NCBI GenBank assembly: GCA_910584615.1
Contig: CAJUAM010000030.1
Location: 1 to 38,702, forward strand
DNA from: an uncultured Dorea sp.
Lineage (GTDB): Bacteria > Bacillota > Clostridia > Lachnospirales > Lachnospiraceae
DNA: 38,702 nt
Direction of reading: 5' to 3'
Part shown: positions 1-9,413 of the stretch, piece after piece
How the letters are laid out: each line of letters opens with the position of its first letter
Position numbering within the stretch: position 1 is the first letter of the stretch
Position numbers and translations under genes: made by a program
Notes under the pieces: model-generated
The model's input: the letters and a program-made list of their open reading frames with translations, nothing else
What the model was told of the DNA's origin: nothing
Databases searched by the model: none

Positions 1-66
1 AGATTCGTATTTTAAGATTTAGAGACTAAAAATCGGTATTAACAGACAGCCCCTTATTTTCTGTAT

Positions 67-732
67 CTATCTGTTCTCTAAACTTTGCATGACACCCTGA
101 TTCATAAACATCACGAGAAATCCGTATACACTTCCCATGAACAGCACCGTCGTACCCGCCGATATCTCAAACGCCGCAAGGATGACTGCCAATGCCACAA
201 TATTTCCCAAAGTAAACACCGGTTTCGCGATCAGCAGCGTAATTGCCGTCTTCACGATCTGCATGTTTTTCATCTCGTAACGGCTTACCAGCATATAAAG
301 ATTCGGCGTGACAAGGACAGCCGCCGCAAACAGCAGGACAAACAGAACAGCCAGCGGAATGATCCTGATCTGCACCGCAAAAAATTCTACATTCGTCCAA
401 CAGATCAGCACTACAAATAACTGTCCCACACCCAGTCTGATCTTCTGCATGAAATCCCGACAGTATCCCTTTTTATAATCTTTAAGAGCATTCCTTTCTA
501 TCCCATGGATCAGGCGGTTCATGGCATACATCACCGCCGACAGCGCCGGTGCCAGAGAAAGCAGGCACATAAGGAACAAAGGAAAGCATTCCCGGATCCT
601 TCCTGCTCCTACAAAAAGCAGGAATAACAGTACAGGAATATTAGAAAGGACAAACAGCATGTTCACTGTAAAAAAATAACATACCTTTTCACAAAATCCA
701 AACACCTTTTCTATGTTGAATAACTCTCCCAT
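67..732 (-). CDS. DUF624 (YesL-like) integral membrane protein
   Basis: A 221-residue hydrophobic protein with about five membrane segments (approximately residues 20-40, 50-70, 105-122, 125-145 and 170-210). The pattern and length match the DUF624/YesL family, which is common beside carbohydrate operons in Firmicutes; its biochemical role is not established. The N-terminus (GELFNIEKVFGFCEKV) resembles the start of other YesL proteins. The start is supported by an AGGAGAGG ribosome binding site just upstream. It begins about 30 bases after the GH38 alpha-mannosidase stop, so it is probably the last gene of that operon. The other DUF624 protein in the window (26666-27307) also sits inside a mannoside operon, suggesting a shared accessory role in uptake or transporter function. 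That is inference from context only. Confidence 0.8.
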   Translation of the reverse strand: MGELFNIEKVFGFCEKVCYFFTVNMLFVLSNIPVLLFLLFVGAGRIRECFPLFLMCLLSLAPALSAVMYAMNRLIHGIERNALKDYKKGYCRDFMQKIRLGVGQLFVVLICWTNVEFFAVQIRIIPLAVLFVLLFAAAVLVTPNLYMLVSRYEMKNMQIVKTAITLLIAKPVFTLGNIVALAVILAAFEISAGTTVLFMGSVYGFLVMFMNQGVMQSLENR

Positions 733-762
733 ATGAACCTCTCCTTCCTTTCATCCCGCAGA

Positions 763-3700
763 TCAGACTTCTATCAGTATCGTCTTAATCTCATACGCAT
801 TAAGATCCATGAAGATTTTATCTTTCTTAAATTCTGCAGCCGGACGCTCTCTTAAATCACATTCCGCCCAGGCCTTCCATGTGAATCCCGGATTCACTGT
901 CACTTTCTGCTTTGCTCCCGCAAATTCATGGAAACGGATCACAATATATTTTCCGTCCTCAGATTTTTTGACCGCATCAAGCTCTATCTGGTCATTGTCA
1001 AAGGATACAAAACTGTCATATGAAAGAACACTTCTTCCATTCACTACCTGCATCGGCGCATTGAGCGCGAAGCCTTCCCTGACAACATCTCCTTCTACAA
1101 AATCACCTTTGTGAGGCAGCAGTGCATAAGTGAAAGTATGCTCTCCCTGATCCTGCAGATGATCCGGATGCGTACCGGCTCTCAGAAGAGTGATACGCAG
1201 CACATTGTCTTTTATATCGTGTCCGTATTTACAGTCATTTAAAATACTCACTCCGTAATTCCGCTCTGACAGATCCGCCCACCGATGCGCTACCGTCTCA
1301 AATTTTGCCATATCCCAGCTCGTATTCCAGTGGTTCGGCCTTCTTACATTACCATACTGCACATCATACGTTCCGTAGGTCGATCGGATATCCACCGGAA
1401 ATGCTGCTTTTAACAGCTGATGCTGCTCATGATAGTCTACATAGGTCTTAAAATCAATCCTCCGATCGCTGCTGTAAAGCACCATATCCTGACTGATATG
1501 TGATCTCATATAATCCCATTCCATATGGATATTCATACACAGCGGTCCCATCTCTGTGATCTCAAAGGCCGTGAGTTCCGTAACTTCCCTCATCTTTTCC
1601 TGATAAAAAATATCAATATCCCACGCATCATTGTCAAGCGGTTTATCTTCAAATACCTGCAGGACATTTCCCCGCTGCCCTTCTGGCATCACATCCCGGC
1701 CATAGGTCTTATCAAACAATTTCGTGATCTGTCCATACTGGTTTAAGGATATCTGATAATAAGGTGTCTCAATCTCCCTGCCATTGACAGTAAATGCCGC
1801 TTTAAGCACATCACTTTTTACTTCCTCAAAAACAAACACCTTCGCTCCCATAGCCGGAACATCTTTTATCTCCACATAAGCAGCCTTGCATCCCTTTTGA
1901 GAAACCAGTTCGTTTCCTTCCAGATCCCGGTAAATACCTTCTCTTGTTTCCGGCACTGTGACGATCTGATCCATAGTCCAGCCAGATTCATTGATCACGG
2001 TATATGTATTTTCCTCCTGCTCCAGAATATTTTCATAAGCCCTCTTCTCTACCCCGCGGGCGATGCTTTCAATATAAGCATAATCTTTTCTGGAATCCTC
2101 ATATACCTCATGGATAGATGATCCCGGAATGATATCGTGGAACTGGTCGGTGAGAATATGTTTCCATCCCTTTGTCAGTTCTTCCTGCCGCGCCCTCTCT
2201 ATGCTGCCTGCTTTCAGAGCGTCCATCACTGTGAGCCATTCTGCCCTGCGGTAAAGAAGTTCCATTCTGCGGTTCATCCTCTTGTTGTAACTCTGGCTTG
2301 TGTATGTGCCCCGATGATATTCCAGATAAAGCTCCCCGTCCCATGTATGTACATACTGATCTGTATTTTCCACAGTTTCATGGAGTCTGTGAAAATATTC
2401 CCCTGCAGTTGACATCTTTACATTGGGAAATCCCGGAATCTTATCCATCCTTCTCCGGTATTCCAGCATATCCCGGTTCACACCGCCGCCGCCGTCTCCA
2501 AATCCAAATGAGATCAGCAGATCTTTATTCATCTGTTTTTCGCTGTATGAATCCCACACGCCTTTAACCGTCTTAGGCAGCAGTTTTCCATTGTATGTAT
2601 AGAACCAGGAACCTTTTTCATTCCACGGTTCCGGTGTCGTGATAAAATGGGTCAGTATCTCACTTCCGTCAATCCCTTTCCACATAAACGTATCATGAGG
2701 CATGCGGTTATACTGGTTCCAGCTTATCTTTGTAGTCATAAAGGTATTGATCCCGGCTTTTTTCAAAATCTGCGGCAGCGCCCATGAATATCCGAATACA
2801 TCCGGCAGCCACAGATATTCCACATCTTTACCAAACTCATCCTTAATGAATTTACTTCCTATGAGGATCTGTCTCGTAAGCGATTCCCCGCTTGTCAGAT
2901 TGCAGTCGGCCTCTACCCACATGCCGCCATCTGTCTCCCAGCGTCCTTCTTTGGCTTTTTCCTTGATATTTTCATAAATATCCGGAAACTCCTCTTTCAT
3001 GTATTCATAAAGCTGAGGCTGTGTCTGGAGAAAGATATATTCCGGATACATCTCCATCAAACGAAATACGGTTGAAAAAGAACGGGAACATTTCTCTCTT
3101 GTATGCTTTAACCGCCAAAGCCATGCCACATCAATGTGCGTATGACCCACACAGTATACATTTATCATGGAATTTTTATCCATTTTATCAATGCATTCAT
3201 TCAGATGATCATCTGCCTGATGCACAGAATCATAAAACTCTTCACTGCCCGGCACTGACCAGTCTATACAGTGGCACGCGCCGTCCAGCGCTTTGCGCAG
3301 CTCATGCTGATCTGGCGAGTATTCGTCAAGCTCCTTGATCGTCTGCCACACCATAGATGCAGTATAATAAAAATCATCAACCTTCTCATCCAGCCATGCC
3401 AGATCCGCGCGCGCGATCCTGTGCTCCTGTTCAGTCGGCACGCCGCCCCCTTCAAGCCCCGACCACAGCCGGAAAGTAAGGTCTACGGTCGTTCCGCAAA
3501 GCGCGCCGTCAAAAAAAACTTCTTTATGATTCGCATCTACTCCCTGATACATTTTTCCATTGATATACAGCATAGATTCAAATCCGGAGTTATTGCCTGC
3601 TCCGGTGTTCCCGTAATCGAAAATCCCTACTGTTTTTCTTCCCTTCCATTCCGCGGGAATATCAATATCTTTGTGCATCCAGAGGAATCTGTCGCGTCCT

Positions 3701-3876
3701 CTCCATGTGTCCCCTGTTTTTAATATCTCATGCTCCTGAAACGTGGGAATCTCAGGGTTAACTACCCCTTGATTGTCCTCTGTTACAACAAAACTTTCGA
3801 TTGCAATGATATCTCTGTATCTGTACTGCTCGATCTCACTGATGCGTCTTTCTAATTTTCTGTCTGTCAAAAACAT
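763..3876 (-). CDS. GH38 alpha-mannosidase
   Basis: Glycoside hydrolase family 38 enzyme that removes terminal alpha-linked mannose, probably in the cytoplasm because no signal peptide is visible. The zinc-site motif HTHIDVAWLW is near residues 245-254, and the nucleophile segment LPDVFGYS places the catalytic Asp near residue 359. GRWETDGGMWVEADCN and the C-terminal beta-sandwich half are also typical, and the length of 1037 residues is normal for the long bacterial forms. The ATG at 3876 was chosen because AAGGAGG lies six bases upstream; a longer reading to 3906 has no such site. A promoter-like TTGAAA-N17-TAAAAT lies upstream. With the adjacent GH125 enzyme this suggests breakdown of alpha-mannosides such as those of N-glycans or yeast mannan. 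Confidence 0.93.
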   Translation of the reverse strand: MFLTDRKLERRISEIEQYRYRDIIAIESFVVTEDNQGVVNPEIPTFQEHEILKTGDTWRGRDRFLWMHKDIDIPAEWKGRKTVGIFDYGNTGAGNNSGFESMLYINGKMYQGVDANHKEVFFDGALCGTTVDLTFRLWSGLEGGGVPTEQEHRIARADLAWLDEKVDDFYYTASMVWQTIKELDEYSPDQHELRKALDGACHCIDWSVPGSEEFYDSVHQADDHLNECIDKMDKNSMINVYCVGHTHIDVAWLWRLKHTREKCSRSFSTVFRLMEMYPEYIFLQTQPQLYEYMKEEFPDIYENIKEKAKEGRWETDGGMWVEADCNLTSGESLTRQILIGSKFIKDEFGKDVEYLWLPDVFGYSWALPQILKKAGINTFMTTKISWNQYNRMPHDTFMWKGIDGSEILTHFITTPEPWNEKGSWFYTYNGKLLPKTVKGVWDSYSEKQMNKDLLISFGFGDGGGGVNRDMLEYRRRMDKIPGFPNVKMSTAGEYFHRLHETVENTDQYVHTWDGELYLEYHRGTYTSQSYNKRMNRRMELLYRRAEWLTVMDALKAGSIERARQEELTKGWKHILTDQFHDIIPGSSIHEVYEDSRKDYAYIESIARGVEKRAYENILEQEENTYTVINESGWTMDQIVTVPETREGIYRDLEGNELVSQKGCKAAYVEIKDVPAMGAKVFVFEEVKSDVLKAAFTVNGREIETPYYQISLNQYGQITKLFDKTYGRDVMPEGQRGNVLQVFEDKPLDNDAWDIDIFYQEKMREVTELTAFEITEMGPLCMNIHMEWDYMRSHISQDMVLYSSDRRIDFKTYVDYHEQHQLLKAAFPVDIRSTYGTYDVQYGNVRRPNHWNTSWDMAKFETVAHRWADLSERNYGVSILNDCKYGHDIKDNVLRITLLRAGTHPDHLQDQGEHTFTYALLPHKGDFVEGDVVREGFALNAPMQVVNGRSVLSYDSFVSFDNDQIELDAVKKSEDGKYIVIRFHEFAGAKQKVTVNPGFTWKAWAECDLRERPAAEFKKDKIFMDLNAYEIKTILIEV

Positions 3877-3936
3877 ATTATCCTCCTTGAAATCTCCCCT
3901 CCACAAATATAGAGGCCGAACTATCTTTATAACATG

Positions 3937-3965
3937 ATTTTATGTTACCCGGAAAATTATTTCAA
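3937..3965 (-). promoter_or_regulatory. Putative promoter for the GH38 gene
   Basis: On the minus strand TTGAAA (3960-3965) and TAAAAT (3937-3942) are separated by exactly 17 bases, in the 143-base gap between GH125 and GH38. This predicts a start near 3930 and a leader of about 55 bases. It is a motif match only, and read-through from GH125 is equally possible. Confidence 0.4.
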
Positions 3966-4019
3966 TTCAGAGAATTCTAGTTTTGCTGAACATTATTCAT
4001 ATATATTTTTTACCGCATT

Positions 4020-5312
4020 TTAATGCAGGACATGATATCCGCAATAATCAAGCACCAGCTCACAGAACATGGCATTGGCCCATGAAAACCATTCCCTTGT
4101 ATATCTCGTATCATCATCCACATGAAACCCTTCATGCATAAGCCCTGTACCCCCGTCTGTCGCCGCAAGCTTATGAAGGCTCTCAAGCTTCTCTTTCTCT
4201 GACTGCGCAGTCAGCCCCTCCATTGCTAACGCAATATGCCAGACATATTCTGCCGGAGTATGGGGGCTTCCGATGCCTGCTGCCTTTTTACCCTTATAAT
4301 AATATGGATTCGCCTCACTTAAGATCAGTCTTCTCGTATTTTCAATTACTTCCTTATCCTTTCCCTCATATCCCAGATATTCCATGGAAAGAAGGCTTGG
4401 CACATTGGCATCATCCATCAGATTATATTGGCCATACCCATCCACCTCATATGCGTATACTTTTCCAAAACATTCCGTTTTCGCGATGCCATAGTTCTCT
4501 ATGCCTTCATAGATTTCTTCTTTTATTTTTTCTGCCTCATTCTTAAGCTGCAGATCCAGGAGCACCTTGTCCGCGATTTCCTCCAGATATGACAGCACGA
4601 CAACCGCGAACATATTCGATGGGACCAGATATCCGTATGTACATGCATCATCGCTTGGCCGGAAACCCGACCAGGTCATGCCGATTCCCGGTTTTACCAA
4701 TGCTCCTTTTCCGTTCCTTGAAAGGGTGTCAGTAAAATATGTATCCTTCCTCATAAAATGATAGGGCGATTCCTCTTCGTGATTCTGCTCAGTGGAAAAC
4801 ACCTTTAGGATCTTTCTGGCCCCTCTTCGAAAAGTCTCGTCAAAATGATCCGTACGTCCTGTATTTTTCCAGATCAGATACGCAAACTGCAGCGGATAAC
4901 AAAGAGAATCCACCTCATACTTTCGCTCCCATATCCACTCTCCCATATCCGTCTCATCATGCTCCCAGCAATTTCCATTGGCTGCCTCATTAAATGCATT
5001 GGCATACGGATCAATATTAATATACATAAACTGCCGCTTTGACAGACCGGTAAGAAGATCTGAAAGTTCCGGCTCTTCTTTTGCGGCTATGAGATAAGGA
5101 CGCAGCTGCGCCACGGAATCCCTGAGCCACATGGCCGGAATATCCCCTGTGATCACATACACTGTCTTATCTTCCATCCTTTTTACAGTAGTATCTAATG
5201 TATTCCCATAGCATTTTTCAAATATCTCAACTAATTTGGGTTCGTCTTTGAGCTTTTCCTTTACTGCCTGAAGTATCTTTTCAACCGAGCTATACCTGTG
5301 CTTTTGCCGCAT
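4020..5312 (-). CDS. GH125 exo-alpha-1,6-mannosidase
   Basis: Family GH125 (formerly DUF1237), a metal-independent inverting exo-alpha-1,6-mannosidase. The family signature GDIPAMWLRDS is at residues 56-66, followed by QLRPYL. Further family features are MTWSGFRPSDD in the middle and the C-terminal HEGFHVDDDTRYTREWFSWAN. At 430 residues it is of normal length and has no signal peptide, so it should act on imported oligosaccharides. The start at 5312 is supported by AGGGAGGAAG about six bases upstream. It precedes the GH38 gene, and the two activities are complementary on alpha-mannose-containing glycans. Its promoter region has a good -10 box but a poor -35, compatible with dependence on an activator such as the AraC-type regulator upstream. 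Confidence 0.92.
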   Translation of the reverse strand: MRQKHRYSSVEKILQAVKEKLKDEPKLVEIFEKCYGNTLDTTVKRMEDKTVYVITGDIPAMWLRDSVAQLRPYLIAAKEEPELSDLLTGLSKRQFMYINIDPYANAFNEAANGNCWEHDETDMGEWIWERKYEVDSLCYPLQFAYLIWKNTGRTDHFDETFRRGARKILKVFSTEQNHEEESPYHFMRKDTYFTDTLSRNGKGALVKPGIGMTWSGFRPSDDACTYGYLVPSNMFAVVVLSYLEEIADKVLLDLQLKNEAEKIKEEIYEGIENYGIAKTECFGKVYAYEVDGYGQYNLMDDANVPSLLSMEYLGYEGKDKEVIENTRRLILSEANPYYYKGKKAAGIGSPHTPAEYVWHIALAMEGLTAQSEKEKLESLHKLAATDGGTGLMHEGFHVDDDTRYTREWFSWANAMFCELVLDYCGYHVLH

Positions 5313-5382
5313 AACTGCTTCCTCCCTGATTTTTGCTGTCCTGCCTTATAAAAAGCAGCTTCAAACTTTTCCGATACTCCAT

Positions 5383-5388
5383 ATTATA
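5383..5388 (-). promoter_or_regulatory. Putative -10 element upstream of GH125
   Basis: A perfect TATAAT on the minus strand lies about 70 bases upstream of the GH125 start. There is no good -35 hexamer 16-18 bases before it. A strong -10 with a weak -35 is what an activator-dependent promoter would show; the response regulator at 9343-10953 is the obvious candidate activator. Confidence 0.4.
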
Positions 5389-5418
5389 AAGAAACCAAAT
5401 GAAATCTCTACTTTAAAA

Positions 5419-5436
5419 ATCCAAGAAACGTTGGAT
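5419..5436 (-). terminator. Short intrinsic terminator after the sensor operon
   Basis: On the minus strand a six-base stem (ATCCAA/TTGGAT) with a six-base loop is followed by TTTTTA. It lies 28-45 bases after the stop of the lipoprotein gene at 5464. The stem is short, so termination may be incomplete and allow some read-through into GH125. Confidence 0.45.
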
Positions 5437-5463
5437 AAATTGCATTTTTAAAAATCAGCGTGA

Positions 5464-6501
5464 TCACTTTTTCTTATAAAACTCGTTCACATTATCCTTT
5501 CTTACTTTATAATACGGCAGATAGATGTATTTTTTATTTTCAAATTTAATTTTTTCCATCCCATCATTTGTCATAAGCGCAACAGCTATTTTCGCTATCG
5601 CTTCTGACTGGCCTTCTTTGTCATTATATACAGTTCCTGAAAGTCTGGAGTCCATAACAGCCTCCAGTCCTATATCTGTCCCATCAATTCCCAGAAATAC
5701 CGGAAAAACAGATTCTGTATAATTTAATTTCTCATACGCATCCACAGCGCCGAGCGCCATATTATCATTATTAGCCAATACAAGCTCAATCTGATTCTGA
5801 TGCTGGCTGATCATCTGCAGCATACGGTTCTGCGCCTGGGCGCGGTTCCAGTTCGCGATCCCGTAACTTAGTTTTTCAAGTTCAATGCCATTCTTCTTTA
5901 ATGTATTGACCGCACTTTCTGTACGTATGATCGTATCCTGATGTCCGGGTTCTCCCTCTAACACTACATATTGGATCTTTCCGTCCCCATTACGGTCGAT
6001 CTGTCCATTTCCCCGTATCAGATCCACAGCCAATTCTCCCTGCAGCACACCGGACTGCTCGGCATTCGCGCCAACATAATAAAGCTTTTCCCACTGCTGC
6101 ATATCTTCTGCTACCGGCTCCCTGTTAAAAAAGATAATAGGTACATCATTTTCCCTTGCGTAATCTATGATCTCTGAAGGGTCTGCCCGGTCTACCAGAT
6201 TTACACAAAGTACATTGCACCCTGAATCAATCAGTTCCTTCACCTGATCATCCTGTATCTGCTGCGAACCGGCAGCTCCCCGGACCATCATCGTAATCTC
6301 AAGATCTTTCCTTTCGGGATTCTGAAACTGTTCCTCCAGACAGTCTATCAATTGATTCAGATATGTATCACTCTGATCATAAAATGTCACTCCCACAAGA
6401 AATTTATCCGTTCTCTTTTCTGACTGACTGCCGCAGGCACAAAGCCCATGTATACATGTACAGAAAATCATCCCTGCTGCCAACATTCTCCTCACTTTCA
6501 T
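5464..6501 (-). CDS. Galactose/glucose-type sugar-binding lipoprotein (canonical domain order)
   Basis: A 345-residue protein with a lipoprotein signal (Cys near residue 23 in GLCACGSQ), so it is anchored on the outer face of the membrane. It belongs to the MglB-like periplasmic binding family. The first lobe starts VGVTFYDQSDTYLNQL (residues 36-51), then VLCVNLVD (97-104), then VPIIFFNREP (120-129). A calcium-loop-like DRNGDGKIQ is at 169-177. A good site (GAGGAGG) precedes the start. It is the last gene of the response regulator/kinase/binding-protein operon and has no permease beside it, so it may present sugar to the sensor kinase or serve the mgl transporter. It is also a useful reference for the permuted relative at 14387-15688. 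Confidence 0.82.
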   Translation of the reverse strand: MKVRRMLAAGMIFCTCIHGLCACGSQSEKRTDKFLVGVTFYDQSDTYLNQLIDCLEEQFQNPERKDLEITMMVRGAAGSQQIQDDQVKELIDSGCNVLCVNLVDRADPSEIIDYARENDVPIIFFNREPVAEDMQQWEKLYYVGANAEQSGVLQGELAVDLIRGNGQIDRNGDGKIQYVVLEGEPGHQDTIIRTESAVNTLKKNGIELEKLSYGIANWNRAQAQNRMLQMISQHQNQIELVLANNDNMALGAVDAYEKLNYTESVFPVFLGIDGTDIGLEAVMDSRLSGTVYNDKEGQSEAIAKIAVALMTNDGMEKIKFENKKYIYLPYYKVRKDNVNEFYKKK

Positions 6502-6536
6502 ATGCCCTCCTCATTTCGTCCGTTCTCCAAGCTGGT

Positions 6537-7508
6537 TTACTGGCTCATGGTAAAAAGAATTTTTTGATTTTCCTCCGAAAATAATGCTTCTCTGCGAATT
6601 ACCTTATAGGGAACTTTTTGACTCTCCATTTCATAAGCGCGCTGTCTGAGTTTCTTAGCGATCTGTGTCAGGCTTTGATAACCTACGCTGAATTCATCAG
6701 GCACCGCCAGACACTGAACAGCTCCTACATCCAGATAATATGCTGCTTCTGTTGAATTTCCGATCCCATATACCAAAGCACCGTGCAGATCATTGGCCTG
6801 CGCGCATTCACCGGCCAATATCAGACTGCTGTCGTCAAAAGCAATTATAATATCCGCCGCTAACTGTGACTTTAATATTTCTCCCTTTTCCTTCCCATGC
6901 AGATCTGAAACAGACCACAATATTTCTGTCCCCATCCCTGCAAGCGCATTTTCTAATCCTGCCCTCCTGTCTGCCGCCGTTCCGAAATCTCCCGTTTCTG
7001 AAACGATCCCTATTTTTTTCCCCTTGATCTTCCCGTTATAATCTTTTAACAATTCCTGTGCCAGCGCCTCCCCTATTCCATAATTATCCGGTTCTGTAAA
7101 CGGGATTTCAAGAGCCGTTCCATCTTCTGTCTCCTTCTCCCCTACCAGCATGACAGGAATCTTTTTTTCAATTTGTTTGAGCATTTTCTCTGTCCCTTTG
7201 CCAGATGAAGGCTGCACGATCACAGCCCGCGCTCCATTGTCAATCTCGCGTTCTATCGTCTCTTCTTCTTCTTCAATGCCTAATTCGCCTGTACCGGCAA
7301 CAATGATTTCAATGTTCTGATCCTGCGCGGCCATTCTGAGGCCATACCTGAACGCAGACCACTCATTATCATCCGAATTTGGAATGATAACAGAAACTTT
7401 GTCTGTATCTTTCGCGTTTCTTCCCTGAATCATAATAAAAGTCATTATAACAACCATAATTCCCAAAGCTACTTCTGTCAGAACAAATGCCCTTTTACTA
7501 TTCTTCAT
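6537..7508 (-). CDS. Membrane-anchored periplasmic-binding-fold protein, probable sugar co-sensor
   Basis: A 323-residue protein with one N-terminal hydrophobic segment (about residues 12-28, VALGIMVVIMTFIMIQ) and no lipobox cysteine, so it is probably held by an uncleaved anchor. The remainder is a type-1 periplasmic binding fold: KVSVIIPNSDDNEWSAF opens the first lobe, and KKIGIVSETGDFGTAADRRAG begins the second. It starts 18 bases after the sensor kinase stop with AGGGAGAG upstream, so it is in the same operon. In Firmicutes, binding-fold proteins encoded beside YesM/LytS-type kinases (for example XylFII with LytS) act as ligand-sensing partners. I infer that role here; the ligand cannot be read from the sequence. 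Confidence 0.72.
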   Translation of the reverse strand: MKNSKRAFVLTEVALGIMVVIMTFIMIQGRNAKDTDKVSVIIPNSDDNEWSAFRYGLRMAAQDQNIEIIVAGTGELGIEEEEETIEREIDNGARAVIVQPSSGKGTEKMLKQIEKKIPVMLVGEKETEDGTALEIPFTEPDNYGIGEALAQELLKDYNGKIKGKKIGIVSETGDFGTAADRRAGLENALAGMGTEILWSVSDLHGKEKGEILKSQLAADIIIAFDDSSLILAGECAQANDLHGALVYGIGNSTEAAYYLDVGAVQCLAVPDEFSVGYQSLTQIAKKLRQRAYEMESQKVPYKVIRREALFSEENQKILFTMSQ

Positions 7509-7526
7509 TCCATCTCTCCCTGCTTA

Positions 7527-9413
7527 TCACTTTTGTTCACTGAATAAATGTCCTTTTTCAATAACTTTCCGGTTCTCTTGCGTAAATGGAACTTCCGGAA
7601 TACAGATAGATACTGCAGTCCCTTCATCTGGCTCACTTTCAACAGTAAGTCCGTACTCTTTTCCAAAAAGGATCTTGATGCGGTTATTGACATTAACAAG
7701 TCCTACGCCTGATCCCTTCTTGTGGATATGCTTACTATCTGTCAGCAGAAGATCCACTTCTTCCTGCGGCATTCCGATTCCGTTATCTATCACTGAAAGA
7801 ACGATATTTCCACCTTCTTTTCTTCCGGTCACTCTGATCTCCCCGTTATCCTCTGTACCACTGATCCCATAATTGATCGCGTTTTCAAGGATGGGCTGCA
7901 ATACTAATTTCACAATACAGCAGGAATATATAGAAGTATCCACATCAAATTCAAACGTAAATGACTTTTTATAACGGATCTTCTGTATATTCATGTAACT
8001 CTGGGCATGCTGTATCTCATCCCCGATACAGATCACTGTGCGTCCTTTAGAGAGACTGATACGGAAAAGCTTTGCTAACTGCGAAATCATGAACACAGCC
8101 TCATCATTCCGCTCTCCTTCGATCATCCACGTGATCGAATCCAGCGCATTATACAAAAAGTGGGGATTGATCTGGCTTTGCAGCGCAGCAAGCTCACTTT
8201 TTCTCCGCTCATTCTGTTCCATCACGATTCTGCGCATCAATAGGTCGATCCTCTCATAAGAGCGCTGTATAGAATCCCCGAGATGCCGTATTTCCATAGA
8301 CCCGCCGATATAAATCTGCGGATGTTTTCCTGCTTCATATTCCTTGACTGAATCATTCAGTTTCAATATAGGGCTTGAGATCCGGTCAGAGACGATCTGG
8401 TTGATCACCACCAGCATCATTGCCATCAAAAGCATCAGGATTATGATAAAATATCTGATATTAAACATACCATGATTAAATACAGAATAAGGGATCACTC
8501 CAACCAGTTTCCACCCTGTATAACTGATAGTATTAACGATCACCTTCCGGTGTTCCCCTTCAGAGATCTCATCATATACCCCATCTTTATATCCTGCCGC
8601 TCTCCTGCTGTTTTCCCTGAAAATCCCATTTTCTATCTGCATCTGGCGTGTATGGTAGATAATCTGTCCATTACTGTCACACAGGTAAAAATACTGTCCA
8701 TTATCCGAAGCATTGATCTGGTTCATCATCCGTGAAATATTGGAATAATCCATATCTACCAGCAGAACTCCCGTCCGCGGATCACCGCCTTCCGTAAATT
8801 CCACAACACGGCTCAAAGAAATCACCCAATAATATCTCAGAGTATTGTCATCAAACAGATTCTGGATATGAGGTGTGGAAAAATGCATATTTTCCATTTC
8901 AGATACAGCCCGTTTATACCATCCTTGTCTGGTAACATCGGGATCTTCCTTCTGAGAAGCCACCGGCTCTGCCGCCATCAGGCTTCCATAATCATTATAT
9001 ATAGCAATACTTCGCAGATTGTCCCTGTTGGCCCCATACAAAAGATTCATTCCCTGCTGGATTTCTTTGTCCTGTCCTAAAAAATCATTTTCTTTTATCA
9101 CATTATAGTAAACGGCGTCTGAGATCTGGCGCATTCTTACCAGATAATCTTCCAGATTCTCCCCGGTCTGTTCCATCAATTTTTGTGTACTCTGGGTGAT
9201 CTCCTGCCTGGAAGTCGCAGAAAATCCGGCATACATACAGACACCCAAAAACAGCATGATAAAAAATGAGATCGCAGAAAACACAAGCATGATCATCGGC
9301 TGCATCCCTCGCGGTTTAAGTTTTTCAAAACATTCCTGAAATTTAATTCTCACTTTCCTTATGCTCCGTTCTATATCTGGAAGGCGATACGCCAAACTGT
9401 CTTTTAAATACAT
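7527..9413 (-). CDS. YesM-type sensor histidine kinase
   Basis: A membrane sensor kinase. TM1 is at about residues 40-62, an extracellular Cache-like region follows to about 315, and TM2 is at 321-341. A HAMP-like linker follows, then the His_kinase domain with phospho-acceptor His418 in QINPHFLYNAL, and an ATPase domain with LQPILENAINYG and DNGIGM. It pairs with the response regulator just upstream. The start is uncertain. The ATG at 9413 overlaps the regulator by 71 bases and has no visible ribosome binding site. The ATG at 9296 has GAGGG about nine bases upstream but would put the membrane segment right at the N-terminus. Being followed by two binding-fold proteins suggests that it senses a sugar indirectly. 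Confidence 0.88.
   Translation of the reverse strand: MYLKDSLAYRLPDIERSIRKVRIKFQECFEKLKPRGMQPMIMLVFSAISFFIMLFLGVCMYAGFSATSRQEITQSTQKLMEQTGENLEDYLVRMRQISDAVYYNVIKENDFLGQDKEIQQGMNLLYGANRDNLRSIAIYNDYGSLMAAEPVASQKEDPDVTRQGWYKRAVSEMENMHFSTPHIQNLFDDNTLRYYWVISLSRVVEFTEGGDPRTGVLLVDMDYSNISRMMNQINASDNGQYFYLCDSNGQIIYHTRQMQIENGIFRENSRRAAGYKDGVYDEISEGEHRKVIVNTISYTGWKLVGVIPYSVFNHGMFNIRYFIIILMLLMAMMLVVINQIVSDRISSPILKLNDSVKEYEAGKHPQIYIGGSMEIRHLGDSIQRSYERIDLLMRRIVMEQNERRKSELAALQSQINPHFLYNALDSITWMIEGERNDEAVFMISQLAKLFRISLSKGRTVICIGDEIQHAQSYMNIQKIRYKKSFTFEFDVDTSIYSCCIVKLVLQPILENAINYGISGTEDNGEIRVTGRKEGGNIVLSVIDNGIGMPQEEVDLLLTDSKHIHKKGSGVGLVNVNNRIKILFGKEYGLTVESEPDEGTAVSICIPEVPFTQENRKVIEKGHLFSEQK

Noticed and set aside
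1..66. Terminator after the DUF624 gene
   Set aside because: No convincing stem followed by a T tract is visible in these 66 bases; the transcript may continue beyond the window.
3271..3723. 150-residue plus-strand ORF inside the GH38 gene
   Set aside because: Antisense shadow of a strongly conserved coding region; no motif, no promoter or ribosome site.
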